Part shown: in pieces, positions 9,050-19,956 of the stretch
Position numbering within the stretch: position 1 is the first letter of the stretch
Layout of the letters: every line of letters begins with the position of its first letter
Assembly: GCA_028554795.2 (NCBI GenBank)
Contig: CM068828.1
Coordinates: 7,829,720-7,893,719, forward strand
DNA length: 64,000 nucleotides
Source: Sinohyriopsis cumingii
Lineage: Eukaryota > Mollusca > Bivalvia > Unionida > Unionidae
Direction: 5' to 3'
Program-made: the position numbers and the translations under genes
Notes under the pieces: model-generated
Told to the model about the DNA's origin: nothing
What the model saw: only the letters and a program-made list of their open reading frames with translations
Database searches by the model: none

Positions 9050-12000
9050 TTTTTCTCAGCTGTCTTGCTCCACTGTTTTTGAACAAACAGCCATCACGTG
9101 ATACTCGCCAGTCAACCCGTTTATGCTACGATGGATTCTCATTAATTGCTTTAAATGATCACTCCTTGGCTCTTCACACTACATTGTGCTCTAGACTAAA
9201 CGAACTGGGACTACATTCATCATTACCTAAATGTAAACAGAAGCGAAAAAGGAAACGTTGTTTCAAAGCTGGCCGGCGTAGAACAGGAAGAAGAATTCCA
9301 GTTATCTCTCTTATTTCGGCTCAGCAATTTCAAAAAAAATCGACCGTTAATTTAGATAACCTAATTCAAATCCTTATTAATTCATCAACCTTTGTGTAAA
9401 CTATCCAAGAAATACCTCTGTGCATTGCATTATTCAATGCCCAGTCAGTAGGACCACCGGAAAAGCGCACAGAAATAGTTAATTTTATCAACGACCAGAA
9501 TATTGACGTATTTTTCCCGACAGAAACATGGCTAAAAACATCAGGCGATGAGCCCAAGTGTGCAGATCGAACAACCACTGGTTACTCCATCAAGTCGTTC
9601 CCCGTAATTCTCGAGGAGTTGGAACTGCTGTCATCACAAAGAACTCCATGATAAAACGTCTTAACCACACCACAACATTCAATTTCGACCACACATCGTT
9701 TGAACTAGTCCAAACCACACTCATACTGGAGCAAAGGTCAGTCCATCTTTCTGCCTATACCGCCCTCCTCCTAGTAGAAAAAAACAAGCTGGCTGAATCT
9801 CTCTTTTTGGAGCAGTTTCCGAATCTCCTGGAGTATGGAAATTCGATAGGTGGCAACCTGATAATTCTTGGAGATTTCAGCTTTCACTTTGACTGTCCCG
9901 GAAACTCAAATACATGAAAACTCATAAATTCCATTAATGTTTTCAACCTCAAACAGTAAGTTAACCAACCCACCCATAAACATGGTCACATTTTAGACTG
10001 GATTCTTCATAGACCTGATGAAAACATTCTACGGTCCTCCCTGGTATCCCATGACCTTGCATCAGATTACCTCTGCATTATATGCCATCTTGACGTATCA
10101 GTACCTAACCCTCCACCTTTATTTGCTACTAAGAGAAACCTCCGTATGATAAATAGAACCAAACTAATGCATGACATCCAAGCTAACCTAACAACTTGCT
10201 TACCTCCTGCCGCAGCACAACTCGATAACTGCCTGCATTCATTGCTTGACAAACATGCCCCATCTACCAAGTGCAGAGTATCAATTCAAAAGTGTTCTCC
10301 GTGGTATAGCAATGTTAGGGACGAGATTCGCACTGCTAATAGAGACCGACGTAAAGCTGAGAGGCTCTGGCTTTCCACCAGACTCACTATTCATAAGCAA
10401 ATCTATGAAGCCGCTAAGAAGAATGTCACAAATATAGTCCATGCAGCGAAATCAGCCCACTACACTACTAAGATCATGAAAAGTTCCAGCTGCAAAGAGC
10501 TCTTCGAGATTACTTACAAGCTAATGTCAAGGAACAAATCTACACCACTTCCAACTACCTTCTCTCCAGTCGACCTTCTGGACATGTTTGCAAATTTCTT
10601 CCGTGACAAAGTACAAACCATTAGAGATAAGCTTGGCACCACAATTTCAATTGACTCGTCGTCACCATACAGTTGGGATACAGAATTTGAGCGGCAACCA
10701 TTAGCAGCATTTGAACCTGTCTATATGGATTTCGTACGTACAATCGTGATGAAGAGTGCACCAAAGTCATGTGAATTTGAACCAATTCCAACATCACTGC
10801 TGCTTGAGTGCTTAGATCCAGTATTGCCTTCACTAACTGATGTTATTAATACCTCTCTCTCATCCGGGGAATTCCCATCATTTTTCAAAACTGCCATTGT
10901 AAAGCCTCTGCTGAAGAAACCAACACTAGACCATGACGACATGACGATTTAAAGAACTACCGCCCAGTTTCTAATCTCCCATTCATATAAAAAATCTTAG
11001 AAAAGGTTGTTCTATCCCAGCTTGTATCTCATCTAAATTCAAACAGTTTTTTTAGCAATGTACAATCTGCATATCGCCCTTCCCACAGTATTGAAACTAC
11101 TCTTCTAAAAGTAGTTAATGACATTCTCTCTGCGTTGGATAGCGGAAAGATTACAGTCCTCACCCTCCTTGATTTATCTGCAGCATTTGACACAATAGAC
11201 TATGATATATTACTTCACCGCCTCCAACATGTATTTGGCATTCATGATACAGTCTTACTGTGGTTCAAGTCCTACTTGATCAACAGGACACAAATTGTAT
11301 CTGTAAATAGAATACACTCCAGCCCAGTTGATCTATGTTGTGGTGTTCTACAGGGGTCTGTTCTTGGACCTGTTCTCTTCATTCTGTACACTCAGTAGCT
11401 CTCAAGTGTCATAGACCATTATCCAGTGTCTCACCATTTGTACGTTGATGACACCCAAATATACAAATCTAGCCACCCAAATGAAGTTGATGCTACCATC
11501 CAAGGTGTAGAGAGGTGCATTTCTGATGTGAAATCATGGATGACATGTAACAAGCTGCAGATGAATGATGATAAAACTGAGGCCATTCTGATCACAATAC
11601 AAAGACTTTCTCATTCACATCCTTTACCTCAAACAATAAATATCAGCAACACCAACATTAAATTCACACAATCAGTACGAGACCTAGGTGTTACTCTGGA
11701 CAATACTCTCACATTGCACCAACATGTCATGAACATATGCACGGCTGCTTATCTTGAGCTGAGACACATCAGCTCAGTTCGCAGATATCTTTCAGTTGAT
11801 GCCACTAAAACACTTGTGTGTTCATTAGTACTTTCAAGACTGGACTATTGTAACTCAATTTTGTCTAGTTCGTCTCAATATCTGCTCCAGAAACTTCAAC
11901 AAGTTCAAAACACAGCTGCTCGGATCATATTTTGAGTACCACGATCGGAGCACACCTCCCCGCTGCTCTGTACCCTACACTGGCTATCCATTCGATCCAG

Positions 12001-12478
12001 AATCAAGCACAAAATTTGTTCTCTGTGCTACGTTTCACTGTCGGACTCTAGTCCAACATACCTATCCGACCTCACCCATGTCTACTTTCGCTCCTCTTCT
12101 GACCATCGTATACTCATTATTCCCACTATGAAAACAAAGTCATATGGACAGCGTTCTTTTGCATACCAGGGCCCAACAACGTGGAATGAATTGCCCACTG
12201 AACTTAGACACAAAGACACAGTCATCACATTCAAGAGTGATCTCAAAACTCATTTTTTTCGACTGCAAGAACAAACTTAAAGACCTAATAATGTTTCCTA
12301 CCTTAAATATTCTCAGCATGTTTTGTGCTTTAATGTTTTATAATTTCATGGTGTTTGTTTTTGTAATCATATCATTATATGTTTTTTATTTTATAGGTGT
12401 TGTCTAATGTTGTATAGAGCTTAGAGCTTCTAAAGATTAGGCACTATACAAAGTCCTCCTTATTATTATTATTATTAT
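9050..12478 (+). mobile_element. Broken CR1/L2-like non-LTR retrotransposon
   Basis: Several frames together give an apurinic-type endonuclease (IALFNAQS...TETWL at about 9427-9530; LGDF at 9865-9880), a linker, and reverse transcriptase with LDLSAAFDTIDYDILLHRL (11167-11220), VLQGSVLGP and YVDDTQ (11440-11455). After it come the RT thumb (LDYCNSIL) and a conserved tail with FKSDLKTHFF (12229-12260). It ends at TTATTATTATTATTATTATG near 12478, a microsatellite tail typical of the CR1/L2 group. Stops (for example 9397, 9915, 11396, 11933) and frameshifts show it is dead. Clade choice is from pattern memory; Jockey-superfamily placement is firm. Confidence 0.88.
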
Positions 12479-12662
12479 GTTAAATTCCCATAGTCTTCGT
12501 ATTCCAGTTTCACTTTTTAACATGAAGTTCCATTGACCCTATGTCATCCCCTACAACTATCCTCCTGGGACCTGAAAAAATGAAGGATATTGCCGTGCCG
12601 TTAACATTTTGTATTGCTAACATGTACATTTTTAAACACTGACTGTTGAAAAGAGGAGGGAG
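12479..12662. other. Short host interval before the Polinton
   Basis: No feature apart from the six-base target copy at its right end. Confidence 0.5.
12657..12662 (+). repeat. Left target-site copy, AGGGAG
   Basis: Six bases directly outside the left inverted repeat. The right flank has AGCGAG at 32351-32356, five of six identical. Six-base duplications are the Polinton hallmark; the single difference is most simply a later point mutation. Confidence 0.7.
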
Positions 12663-13016
12663 AGTAGTGAAAGGGGATACCGTAAACTCAATGGGAATTA
12701 ACATTACAGACCTCCCTGGGAACATATAGCCTCAATGGAAATTTAACATGGAGAAAAATCGTGGGAACATATAGCCTCAAGGGAAATTAGCATGGAGAAA
12801 AATCGTGGGACTGTTGAGCCTCAAGAGGAATTGAACATGGGAATAGGGGACTGTATAGCGTCAAAGGAATTTAAACAGGGTGGAACTGTATAGCGTCAAG
12901 GGAAATTGAACATGGGATTTTTTTTTTTAAAAATAAAAAATAAAAAAGGGGTAGGCAATCGAAAGTCATTCTCTTTTCGAGAAATGTGGGTGGCCCTGAA
13001 AAGGGCCTTTGGGTTT
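12663..13016 (+). repeat. Left terminal inverted repeat
   Basis: Begins AGTAGTGAAAGGGGATACCG. The AGT AGT start is a short tandem repeat, as expected where protein-primed replication starts by sliding back. Inside are five or six degenerate ~40 bp units with the core ATAGCCTCAA or ATAGCGTCAA and AACATGG, then an A/T tract (12909-12950) and, on the minus strand, a histone-type hairpin at 12992-13007. The inner end is GGCCTTTGGGTTT. Confidence 0.95.
12992..13007 (-). terminator. Histone-type 3' hairpin in left inverted repeat
   Basis: On the minus strand it reads CCCAAA, GGCCCTTTTCAGGGCC, ACCCA, then CTCGAAAAGAGA 8 bases later. The 6 bp stem, TTTC loop, A-rich 5' flank and ACCCA 3' flank match the metazoan histone mRNA 3' end. 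The purine-rich block sits where the U7 snRNA-binding element lies. It begins 24 nt after the stop codon of the minus-strand gene at 13032-13265. Confidence 0.85.
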
Positions 13017-13031
13017 ATGTTAATATTAATA

Positions 13032-13265
13032 TTAACATAGATGGCATCTGTCACATCTTCTTCTTCTTCTTAAACTCCTTCTAACTGCAGGTCCATACAC
13101 AAGTACCCTCTTGAGACATCCTTGTCTTTCTATGTAAACTCTTCTCATCCATAGACTAGTATCTGTCCTATCAACAACAGTCCACTTGGACCGGACATAC
13201 ATGAGCATGTTTAGGACAAACATCATTGAAGACACAAGGGTGGATGATTCAACTGTGGTCCACAT
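13032..13265 (-). CDS. Small arginine-rich Polinton protein (77 aa)
   Basis: Leftmost gene, running outward towards the left end. The ATG at 13265 was chosen because a TATAAATA box lies 52 bp upstream (13317-13310, minus). The product has a hydrophobic N-terminal third and a basic C-terminal third with RRSLRRRRRCDRCHLC, ending in a possible C-x-x-C metal site or nucleic-acid tail. No family recognised. It shares a divergent promoter region with the gene at 13485, and its 3' end is a histone-type hairpin in the inverted repeat. The arrangement (small basic product, divergent partner, hairpin end) resembles a histone gene pair, but the protein itself does not look like a histone. Confidence 0.6.
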   Translation of the reverse strand: MWTTVESSTLVSSMMFVLNMLMYVRSKWTVVDRTDTSLWMRRVYIERQGCLKRVLVYGPAVRRSLRRRRRCDRCHLC

Positions 13266-13484
13266 CTTGAGGTGACGAGAACAGGTGAATCGATGCAGTG
13301 AACTGCGCTTATTTATAGGTAGAGGAAGGGTTGAAACGGATTGAGTTCATTCACCAATCTGAACACGCGTTACAAAATTCAGTCAGCCCGCATCCAATCC
13401 GAAGAGAGCAGTCTGTGACGTCACGTGGTCTATATAGATTCGCTAGCGCCTGTGTGCAGTCAATCTATGCGACAGTGATTCAAC
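13266..13484. promoter_or_regulatory. Divergent promoter with CCAAT, CRE/E-box and two TATA boxes
   Basis: For the rightward gene: CCAAT at 13394, a perfect CRE TGACGTCA at 13416-13423 overlapping the E-box CACGTG at 13422-13427, and TATATAGA at 13431, 54 bp before the ATG at 13485. For the leftward gene: TATAAATA (13317-13310) 52 bp before its ATG at 13265. Host stress or growth factors (CREB/ATF, bHLH) could act here; that is inference from motifs only. Confidence 0.65.
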
Positions 13485-14048
13485 ATGACGGAAACTCAGA
13501 AAACGATTCATTGGGGTGCACCAGCAGTGGAGACCGCCCAAGGGAACCCGGAGTTACTTTCAGAAGAGGTAAATTGGGATTTTGTAGATTTTCTTACCTC
13601 GCAAGAATTTGTTCCGGAACCTTCGTTACCTTCTTCATTACCGCAAGTGGAGAATTTTAGACAGAGACAGAAAGAAGAATTGGAGAAATTTATACAACGA
13701 CAAAAGGAAGCGGAACAAGCTTTTCTCCTGCAGCAACAAGAAGAAGAGGTAAGAAAAAAACAACAACAAGAAGAAGTAGCAGCAGCAAAGAAACAAGAGG
13801 GTGAAAATCAAACGGTCACGGTACTGTTGGACATTTTAGCGGAGTTAAGAAGTCTGAAACAAATGTATCAGACTTCTTTATTATGACCGAAGAGAATACG
13901 ACCTTCCCGAGCTAAACACGTTAACCCTGTGACTAAGCCTACCGTACCACCCTTAGTGATTTCAACCCAATCATCATCAACAGTACGCAGTCCAGAAGTA
14001 GGCCTTGGCCGTGGCAAAGGCTTAAGGCAGTTAAAGTTGATTGCTTAA
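13485..14048 (+). CDS. Coiled-coil Polinton protein with in-frame TGA
   Basis: ATG at 13485, 54 bp after a TATA box. Residues ~1-60 are mixed; 60-110 form a Gln/Glu/Lys-rich coiled coil (QRQKEAEQAFLLQQQEEEV type). A TGA at 13884-13886 ends the open frame after 133 codons. The same frame then stays open for a further 53 codons, Pro/Ser and basic, to TAA at 14046-14048. That second stop is 21 nt before a histone-type hairpin, the same spacing as for the other outer genes. I therefore take the TGA as a recent nonsense mutation, though a natural end at 13886 is possible. Function unknown. Confidence 0.6.
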
Positions 14049-14069
14049 ACTCACCCCTACACCACAAAA

Positions 14070-14112
14070 GGCCCGTTTCAGGGCCACCCACGTTTCTCGA
14101 AAAGAGATAGCC
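14070..14112 (+). terminator. Histone-type 3' hairpin after the 13485 gene
   Basis: Stem GGCCCG / AGGGCC with TTTC loop (14070-14085; top pair mismatched), ACCCA at 14086-14090, then CTCGAAAAGAGA at 14096-14107. Sequence around it (through TTTGCCAAT) resembles the inner part of the terminal repeats, so the module appears to have been copied as a block. A long A-run follows at 14131. Confidence 0.8.
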
Positions 14113-14245
14113 TTTCAATTTGCCAATAACTCAAAAAAAAAAAAAAAAAAATTTTACCCCTATAGTACGTGTATGTGTATAAGTGTGTGAGTGTACGTCC
14201 TTATTTTAAAATCAAAACTCAAAGACACTTACCTTATATAATTAA

Positions 14246-14251
14246 TTTATT
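14246..14251 (-). promoter_or_regulatory. Poly(A) signal AATAAA for the zinc-knuckle gene
   Basis: AATAAA on the minus strand, about 82 nt past the distal stop at 14333. This gene therefore appears to use ordinary polyadenylation, unlike its neighbour. Confidence 0.5.
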
Positions 14252-14332
14252 CTTTTATCCATAGTTACAATCCAATTCACAATTCACAACAGAGCACTTT
14301 AAAAAGTTCATAGACTTCTTCTGTCTCCTTGT

Positions 14333-14803
14333 TTAGTCTCTCTGTTTTTTAAATTTCTTCACCGTCACAGGCTTTTCCTCTTCTTCCTCCTCACTTTCTT
14401 CCCTTCTTCTTTTCTTCTCCTGTTTCTTTTTCTTCACCTGTCTGCTTTCTTCCTCTCAAGAATCCCTCTCTTCTTCTGAAGAATCCCTCTCTTCTTCTGA
14501 AGAATCCCTCTTTTCTTCTGACTCCTCTTGTTTCTTTTTTTGGCAATCTGGAGACCAATGTCCTTTTTCTTGACAATAATAACAGGTATCTTGACTTTTG
14601 TCTTTTCTAGCCCCTGTTTTTGTTCTTTTATGACGGTCTGGACACTCTGAAGACCAATGCCCTTTCTTCTGACAGATATAGCAAGTATCTTGACTTTTAT
14701 CTCGAAAGGAAGGAGAGTAGTCCGTCGGCTGGTCTGAAGAGAATTTTCTAATGACCCCTCGCAAAGCTCTGATGAAACGTTCCATCTGGGTAGTCTCTTC
14801 CAT
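14333..14803 (-). CDS. Two-zinc-knuckle protein with charged tail
   Basis: ATG at 14803, 58 bp after TATATAAAAGG (minus, 14861). Two CCHC knuckles, CYICQKKGHWSSEC and CYYCQEKGHWSPDC (C-x2-C-x4-H-x4-C), are separated by a duplicated linker containing DKSQDTC. The knuckles bind single-stranded nucleic acid in retroviral Gag and in CNBP-type proteins. A run of SSEEERD repeats ends at TGA 14456-14458. The frame continues open, acidic and then Lys/Arg-rich, to TAA at 14333. I therefore give the longer extent and treat the TGA as probably a mutation. Not part of the usual Polinton core set; role perhaps in nucleoprotein handling. Confidence 0.75.
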
Positions 14804-14933
14804 CGTTGTGCTCGGTTTGAGAGTGAAATGAATAGTGAAAGGACACACACCCTTTTATATACGCTGGTCTGTCATGACTATAAATTAGTCTATGGTGTTT
14901 AAACTTGAGTCATTTTGACGTTTTGCACTCAAG
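14804..14933. promoter_or_regulatory. Divergent promoter: zinc-knuckle gene and polymerase
   Basis: Contains TATATAAAAGG on the minus strand (14861-14851) 58 bp before the ATG at 14803. On the plus strand TATAAAT (14879-14885) lies 55 bp before the polymerase ATG at 14934. Confidence 0.65.
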
Positions 14934-17900
14934 ATGAAACGATCCTATTCATTCGAGAAGAAAGAAGAAGAAAGTAAGAGGCAGAAACGTGATCTATCGC
15001 CTCGTACCAGAGCTGAAGTCTTGGCACAAATTCATGCCAGTGATTTTGAAGAGGACATGAGTGAACCAGAATCCGAACCCTCTAAACCAAGTTCGCCACC
15101 CTTAATCAACCCTGAAAAATACTATTCCATTCGAGAGACGGAAAAGCGCTCCTCTAGAAAATTTAGAACCACGGCTTACAAATACACGGTGAAGTTTAAA
15201 GATTTCAAGGCTGAAGTACCGTTAGAGAAAGCAGAAGGGTTCATCACCGGAGTGTGGGATTCTTTGCTCACCACACTCAAGCGACAATGTCAACCCAAAG
15301 AAGACGATCGCTTGAGACTTTCCATACAACACGACGGTTTGAAATCCCGTTTGGATCGAGTTTAGCAGCCCTGCAGAATTGACCACTTCCAAAGTCATGG
15401 ACAAAATTCAACACGTACAACAATCTAATGATCAGTTTGACATCACCGATGGAAGAGCCACACTGGACATGACCCACGTCTCTCCTCCTCAAGGGACTGG
15501 ACGCAAAAAGATGTTATTGGTGAACGAGCTTCGCAGCAATAAGCGTAGCCTCGTCCAAATTCACAATTCTCAAGACCAGATGTGTTTAGCCCGAGCCATC
15601 GTGGTGGGACGAACCTATGCCAACAAGAACGACACGACAGAATGGAAAAGAGCCTGGAAAACTATTCGACAATCGGACCGAGCCAAACAACGAAACGAAG
15701 CAGAACTCCTATTGCAACAAGCCGACTTGCCCAAAGGCAAACCCTGTGGCATTCCTGAGATTCAAAATTGCAAGATGTCCTAGCTCCACGATACACCTTG
15801 AAAGTGTACCCTCAAGAAATGCGTGGGCCTCTGTTGTTTCGAGGCCAAGATTTTAAGGACGGAAAATACATTCATGTCTATTATCACGATGACCATTTCG
15901 ATACCATTACCAGTATCACTGCATTCCTGGGATACGGTTATTACTGTGAGAAATGTGATTATGGTTATAATAATCGAGAGCAACACAAGCATTGTGGATT
16001 GAAATGCTCAGGATGTTTGGCCTCTCCACCCTGTCTGAGCGAAGGACCAGTGCCTTGTTCAACTTGTCTGCGCACGTTTGTCAGCCCTACCTGTTACCAA
16101 CAACATCTGAAGACGCAAGGGTCACAGCAGAAATGTGCTTGTCAACTGCTGAGATTGTGCCCTACGTGTGGACAAGGCCTACGTACCAATAATGTCAAGG
16201 CACACGTATGTTCAGGAAAGAAAAAATGTCACATTTGTCACCACATCGTGGACTTGGAACACCAATGCTACTTGCAAAAATACCAACCCCCACCAGAGAA
16301 AGAGGACGGTCACAAGAAGAAAGGCAATTTCATCTTTTTCGATTTCGAATGCATGCAAGAGACCGGCATTCACATTCCTAATTTCTGCGTGGCTCATCGA
16401 GCGTGCGAGAAGTGCATTCAGGAACCTATCTTCAGTCATTGCCCTCACTGCAGCAAGATTCCTGGAGGGCGTGAAAAAATCTTTCGGGGACCGAACACGT
16501 CAGCCGATTTTGCCCAATGGGTTTTAGACCCCACCGACAAGACGTGGAGCCAAGAGGACATCGAACGTTACGGAGATTGTCATCGTCATGCCACGGTGAT
16601 GGCTCACAATTTCTCCGGATACGATGGACAGTTTCTTTTGAGATACTATACGGAACAAGGCACCAAGCGTCCTAAAGTGACTTTGAACGGAGCCAAAATC
16701 ATTTTCATGTAAGTGGGACAAGTACAGTTTAAAGATTCGATGAGTTACTTGGCCATGCCTTTGAGCCGAATGCCTAAAACGTTTGGAATGACAGAAATGG
16801 CTAAAGGGTACTTTCCACACTTTTTCAATACGGAAGCCAATCAACACGCCGTTCTACCCCATTTACCTGAGGCTCACTATTACGACCCCGACAACATGCG
16901 TACCGAACAACGAGAAGCTTTCTACACTTGGTACCAGGCTCACGACTCGGACCCCTTCGACTTTCAGGAAGAAATGCTAAAGTATTGTCGTTCCGACGGG
17001 GACATTTTACGGCGTTGCTGTGGAAAGTTTCGAGAAATGTTCATGGAACACGGAGGGGTCGATCCTTTGAAAGAAGCTTGCACCATTGCCAAAGCGTGTT
17101 CCTTAGTGTACCGCCAACGATTCATGCCTGAAAACACCGTAGCTGTCATCAGTCCTCACACGACCCACTTTGTCAAACGTCAATACTCGGTCAAAGCCCT
17201 ACGTTGGTTACATTACTTGTGCGACAAGGAAGACAAGTGGATTCGGCATGCCCGCAACGGAGGGGGTGAAAAGACCATCGGAACGTATTCGGTCGATGGT
17301 TGGGACTTAGAAAACCCCAAGATCGTGTACGAGTTTAACGGTTGCTTATTTCACGGATGTCCTGTCTGTTATCCTGACCGTGGCACTAAAAATCAGTTTT
17401 TACAACGAACCATGGAAGACCTGTACCAGGCCGCTTGTCAGCGACGCCTAAAGTTAGAACAGGAAGGATACCAAGTGGTGGAAATGTGGGAGCGCGAGTA
17501 CGATCACCGTATGAAAACCGATCGTGAATTTAAACACCTCGTGGAAAGTTACAAGTTCATGGACCCGCTGAACCCGAGGGATAGTTTGTACGGAGGAAAG
17601 ACCAATGCCACCTGTTTGCTGTACCAAGCCGACGAAGAGAAAGGAGAAGAAATCAAATACTTGGACGTGTGTTCACTGTATCCCTACGTGTGCAAATATT
17701 GTCGCTTTCCTGTAGGGCACCCACAATTGCTGACGGAACACATCGACCTGAAAAACATTCGACAATACGAAGGCTTGATCAAGTGTAAAGTTTTCCCTCC
17801 CACGAACCTATACCATCCCGTCTTACCTCACCATTGTCAAGGCAAACTGATGTTTCCATTGTGCCGTACTTGTGCCGAAACGTGCAACCAAGATCAGCCT

Positions 17901-18896
17901 TGTCAGCACACCCAGGAAGAACGTGCCTTGACGGGAACCTGGGTCAGCGTAGAATTGTTCAAAGCTCTGGACATGGGATACCAACTGTTAGAAGTGTACG
18001 AAATTTACCACTTTCCCAAGACACGACAATACCACAAGGGTGACCCCACGCAGAAAGGCATTTTCGCTGACTACGTGGATGCTTTTTTGAAACTGAAGCA
18101 AGAAGCCAGCGGCTATCCTTCCTGGTGTCACACTCCCGAAGACCAAATAAAATTCAAAGAGAAATACAATGAACAAGAAGGCATCACTTTAGATCACATC
18201 GAGAAAAACGAAGGCAGGCGATCGTTTGCCAAAGTGATGTTAAATTGCTTGTGGGGTAAAATGGCACAACGACCGTGTTTACCCAAGACGGAATATTTGA
18301 CAGAACCTTCCCGCTACTTCCAGATGATTCACGACAAAACCAAATACATGAAACACGTGGACGTCGTTCGCGAGGATTTGATCTTGGCCAATTACGAAGA
18401 AGATCTGGACTTTGTACAAGACGACCCTTTTGGAAATGTCATCATTGCGGCTTACGTGACAGCCCATGCTCGTTTAAAATTGTACGAAGCTCTGGAACTG
18501 TTAGGGGAACGCGTCCTGTACTTTGACACGGACAGTTGCATCTACATTCATCACCAGAGTCAACAGCACCCTGACATCGAAGGAGACCGTTTAGGAGCCT
18601 GGACAGACGAACATCCCGACGACAAGATTCTAAGTTTCGTCAGTGGCGGTCCCAAAAATTACGGCTACGAATACCGGGACCCACAAGGAGAAGTGCACAC
18701 GACGTGCAAAGTGAAAGGACTGACTCTGAATTATCGTACCAGTCGAGTGGTCAACTTTGGGGTATTGAAAGAAGCCTTGCAATCGGAAGAGGATGCAAAC
18801 TTTAAAGTGACCACCTATCAACCGAACAAGATTGTACGTTTACCCACTCACCACATCGTCAGTCGGCCCCTGGAAAAAGTATATCAAATCGTGTAG
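14934..18896 (+). pseudogene. polB: Protein-primed family B DNA polymerase, broken
   Basis: About 1320 codons if read through three lesions: a shift near 15360, another near 15770 and TAA at 16710-16712. An N-terminal charged region is followed by a cysteine-rich region (15950-16300, many C-x2-C pairs). The exonuclease has FDFEC (16338-16352) and NFSGYDGQF (~16609-16635). A YEFNGCLFHGCPVCYP segment at ~17330 is typical of Polinton polymerases. Palm motifs are DVCSLYP (~17665), LNCLWGKMAQR (~18243) and YFDTDS (~18520). This enzyme replicates the element from a protein bound to the AGTAGT ends. The long 3' part (16713-18896) is intact. Lesions could include homopolymer assembly errors, but TAA at 16710 sits in ordinary sequence. 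Confidence 0.97.
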
Positions 18897-18914
18897 CAGA
18901 AGCGAGTGCGACTT

Positions 18915-18969
18915 CCCAATCATTTCACCTTACCGTAATGGACACGTCGGTATTGGTCTGTATATAAAA
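18915..18969 (+). promoter_or_regulatory. Promoter of the BIR gene (CCAAT and TATA)
   Basis: CCCAAT at 18914-18919 and TATATAAAAAGG at 18961, 65 bp before the ATG at 19026. Confidence 0.65.
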
Positions 18970-19025
18970 AGGAACCCTAGGCAAGATCGATAGTTCATTG
19001 TGACTACCAAGACCGAGCGAACAAG

Positions 19026-19661
19026 ATGAATACTTTCAGAGAAACACAAAACAAGTTCAGAAAGGCACAATTCAAGTGTGGGGCTTCTGAAGTGGAATGT
19101 GATTGTGAGCCTTGCGATGGGTACGATGCTGTACGTTGTGACCTTAGCGATGCCGTAAAGCATCATGGGAACTTTAGTGTCACTACCCCTATCATGGAAA
19201 GTGATGCTGTGCGTGTCAAACCTGAGGGATGCGAAAGCGATGCCGCTCGTCCTCTTGGACATTTTACTGGGTTTCGTTTTAAAGGTGGATGTTCACCTTC
19301 ACGTCTACCCCCTTAGGGATGCCATCCAGCGCTGAGCAAACTCCTGTCCATGTCACCCAACCCTCATCGAAACGAACCTGTGAAAGACGAATATTCGTTT
19401 CCTGTGCGTTTGTCGGAATACTGCGACTTTGAAAATCGTCTTCAATCGTTCAAAGGAAAATGGCCTAAGTATCTGTGAGGACCGACCCCCGAAGAATTAG
19501 CCAGAGCCGGATTTTTCTACTTGGGCAAAGGAGATAAAGTCAAGTGCTTCAGTTGCGGTGTGTCACTTCACCACTGGGAACCGCAAGATTCGGCCTACGT
19601 AGAACATGCTCGATGGTCACCGAATTGTCATTACTTACCCTTAGTGGGACCGAGACATTGA
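19026..19661 (+). pseudogene. BIR-domain (IAP-type) protein, two in-frame stops
   Basis: ATG at 19026 follows a TATA box at 65 bp. The first 96 codons are cysteine- and valine-rich with two GYDAV/ESDA-type repeats and no known domain. TAG at 19314 and TGA at 19476 interrupt a single frame ending at 19661. Codons ~118-205 are a clear BIR: FENRLQSF, then PEELARAGFFYLGKGDKVKC, F-S-C, WEPQDSAYVEH, R-W-S-P-N-C. The zinc ligands C-x2-C, H and C and the WE-x-x-D signature are present. BIR proteins bind caspases or their activators and block apoptosis; baculoviruses and other large DNA viruses carry them. No RING follows. The gene sits between polymerase and the structural genes. TGA at 19476 could derive from CGA by CpG decay. 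Confidence 0.85.
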
Positions 19662-19683
19662 AGTAACTTATCATAACCTGTTC

Positions 19684-19956
19684 ATGGATACTTTACACGA
19701 GAACATTCGTGCTTTGCCTGTGGAGTTGAGAGAACGCATTTACCGAGAAGTGATCAAAATACAAGTGAAACGCAAACGCAGAGTTATTCAGCCGTTTTTA
19801 AATTATGCTCTGTTTCAAAGTATAAGAAGACTGATTATGAGTGGATATTACATCAGGCACAAAGTTAAACGAGGCTATTGGCCACCACCCAAGGATTCCA
19901 AAAACAGTGTATATACTTATGGATACTTTACAAGAGAACATTTTGGGCTTGCCTGA
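19684..19956 (+). CDS. Small F-box-like protein, copy 1 (90 aa)
   Basis: Starts MDTLHENIRALPVELRERIY, almost the same as the N-terminus encoded from 19919. The LP-x-EL-x-x-x-IY pattern resembles the first helix of an F-box, but the rest is basic and unlike a standard F-box protein, so that label is weak. The frame runs into the start of the second copy and ends there, consistent with a local tandem duplication that truncated copy 1. Confidence 0.45.
   Translation: MDTLHENIRALPVELRERIYREVIKIQVKRKRRVIQPFLNYALFQSIRRLIMSGYYIRHKVKRGYWPPPKDSKNSVYTYGYFTREHFGLA

Noticed and set aside
13032..14048. True histone gene pair
   Set aside because: Divergent layout and hairpins suggest it, but neither protein has a histone fold sequence.
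13884..19478. Reassigned or readthrough TGA codons in the Polinton (13884, 14456, 19476)
   Set aside because: TAA and TAG stops and frameshifts also occur in neighbouring genes, so plain decay explains them.
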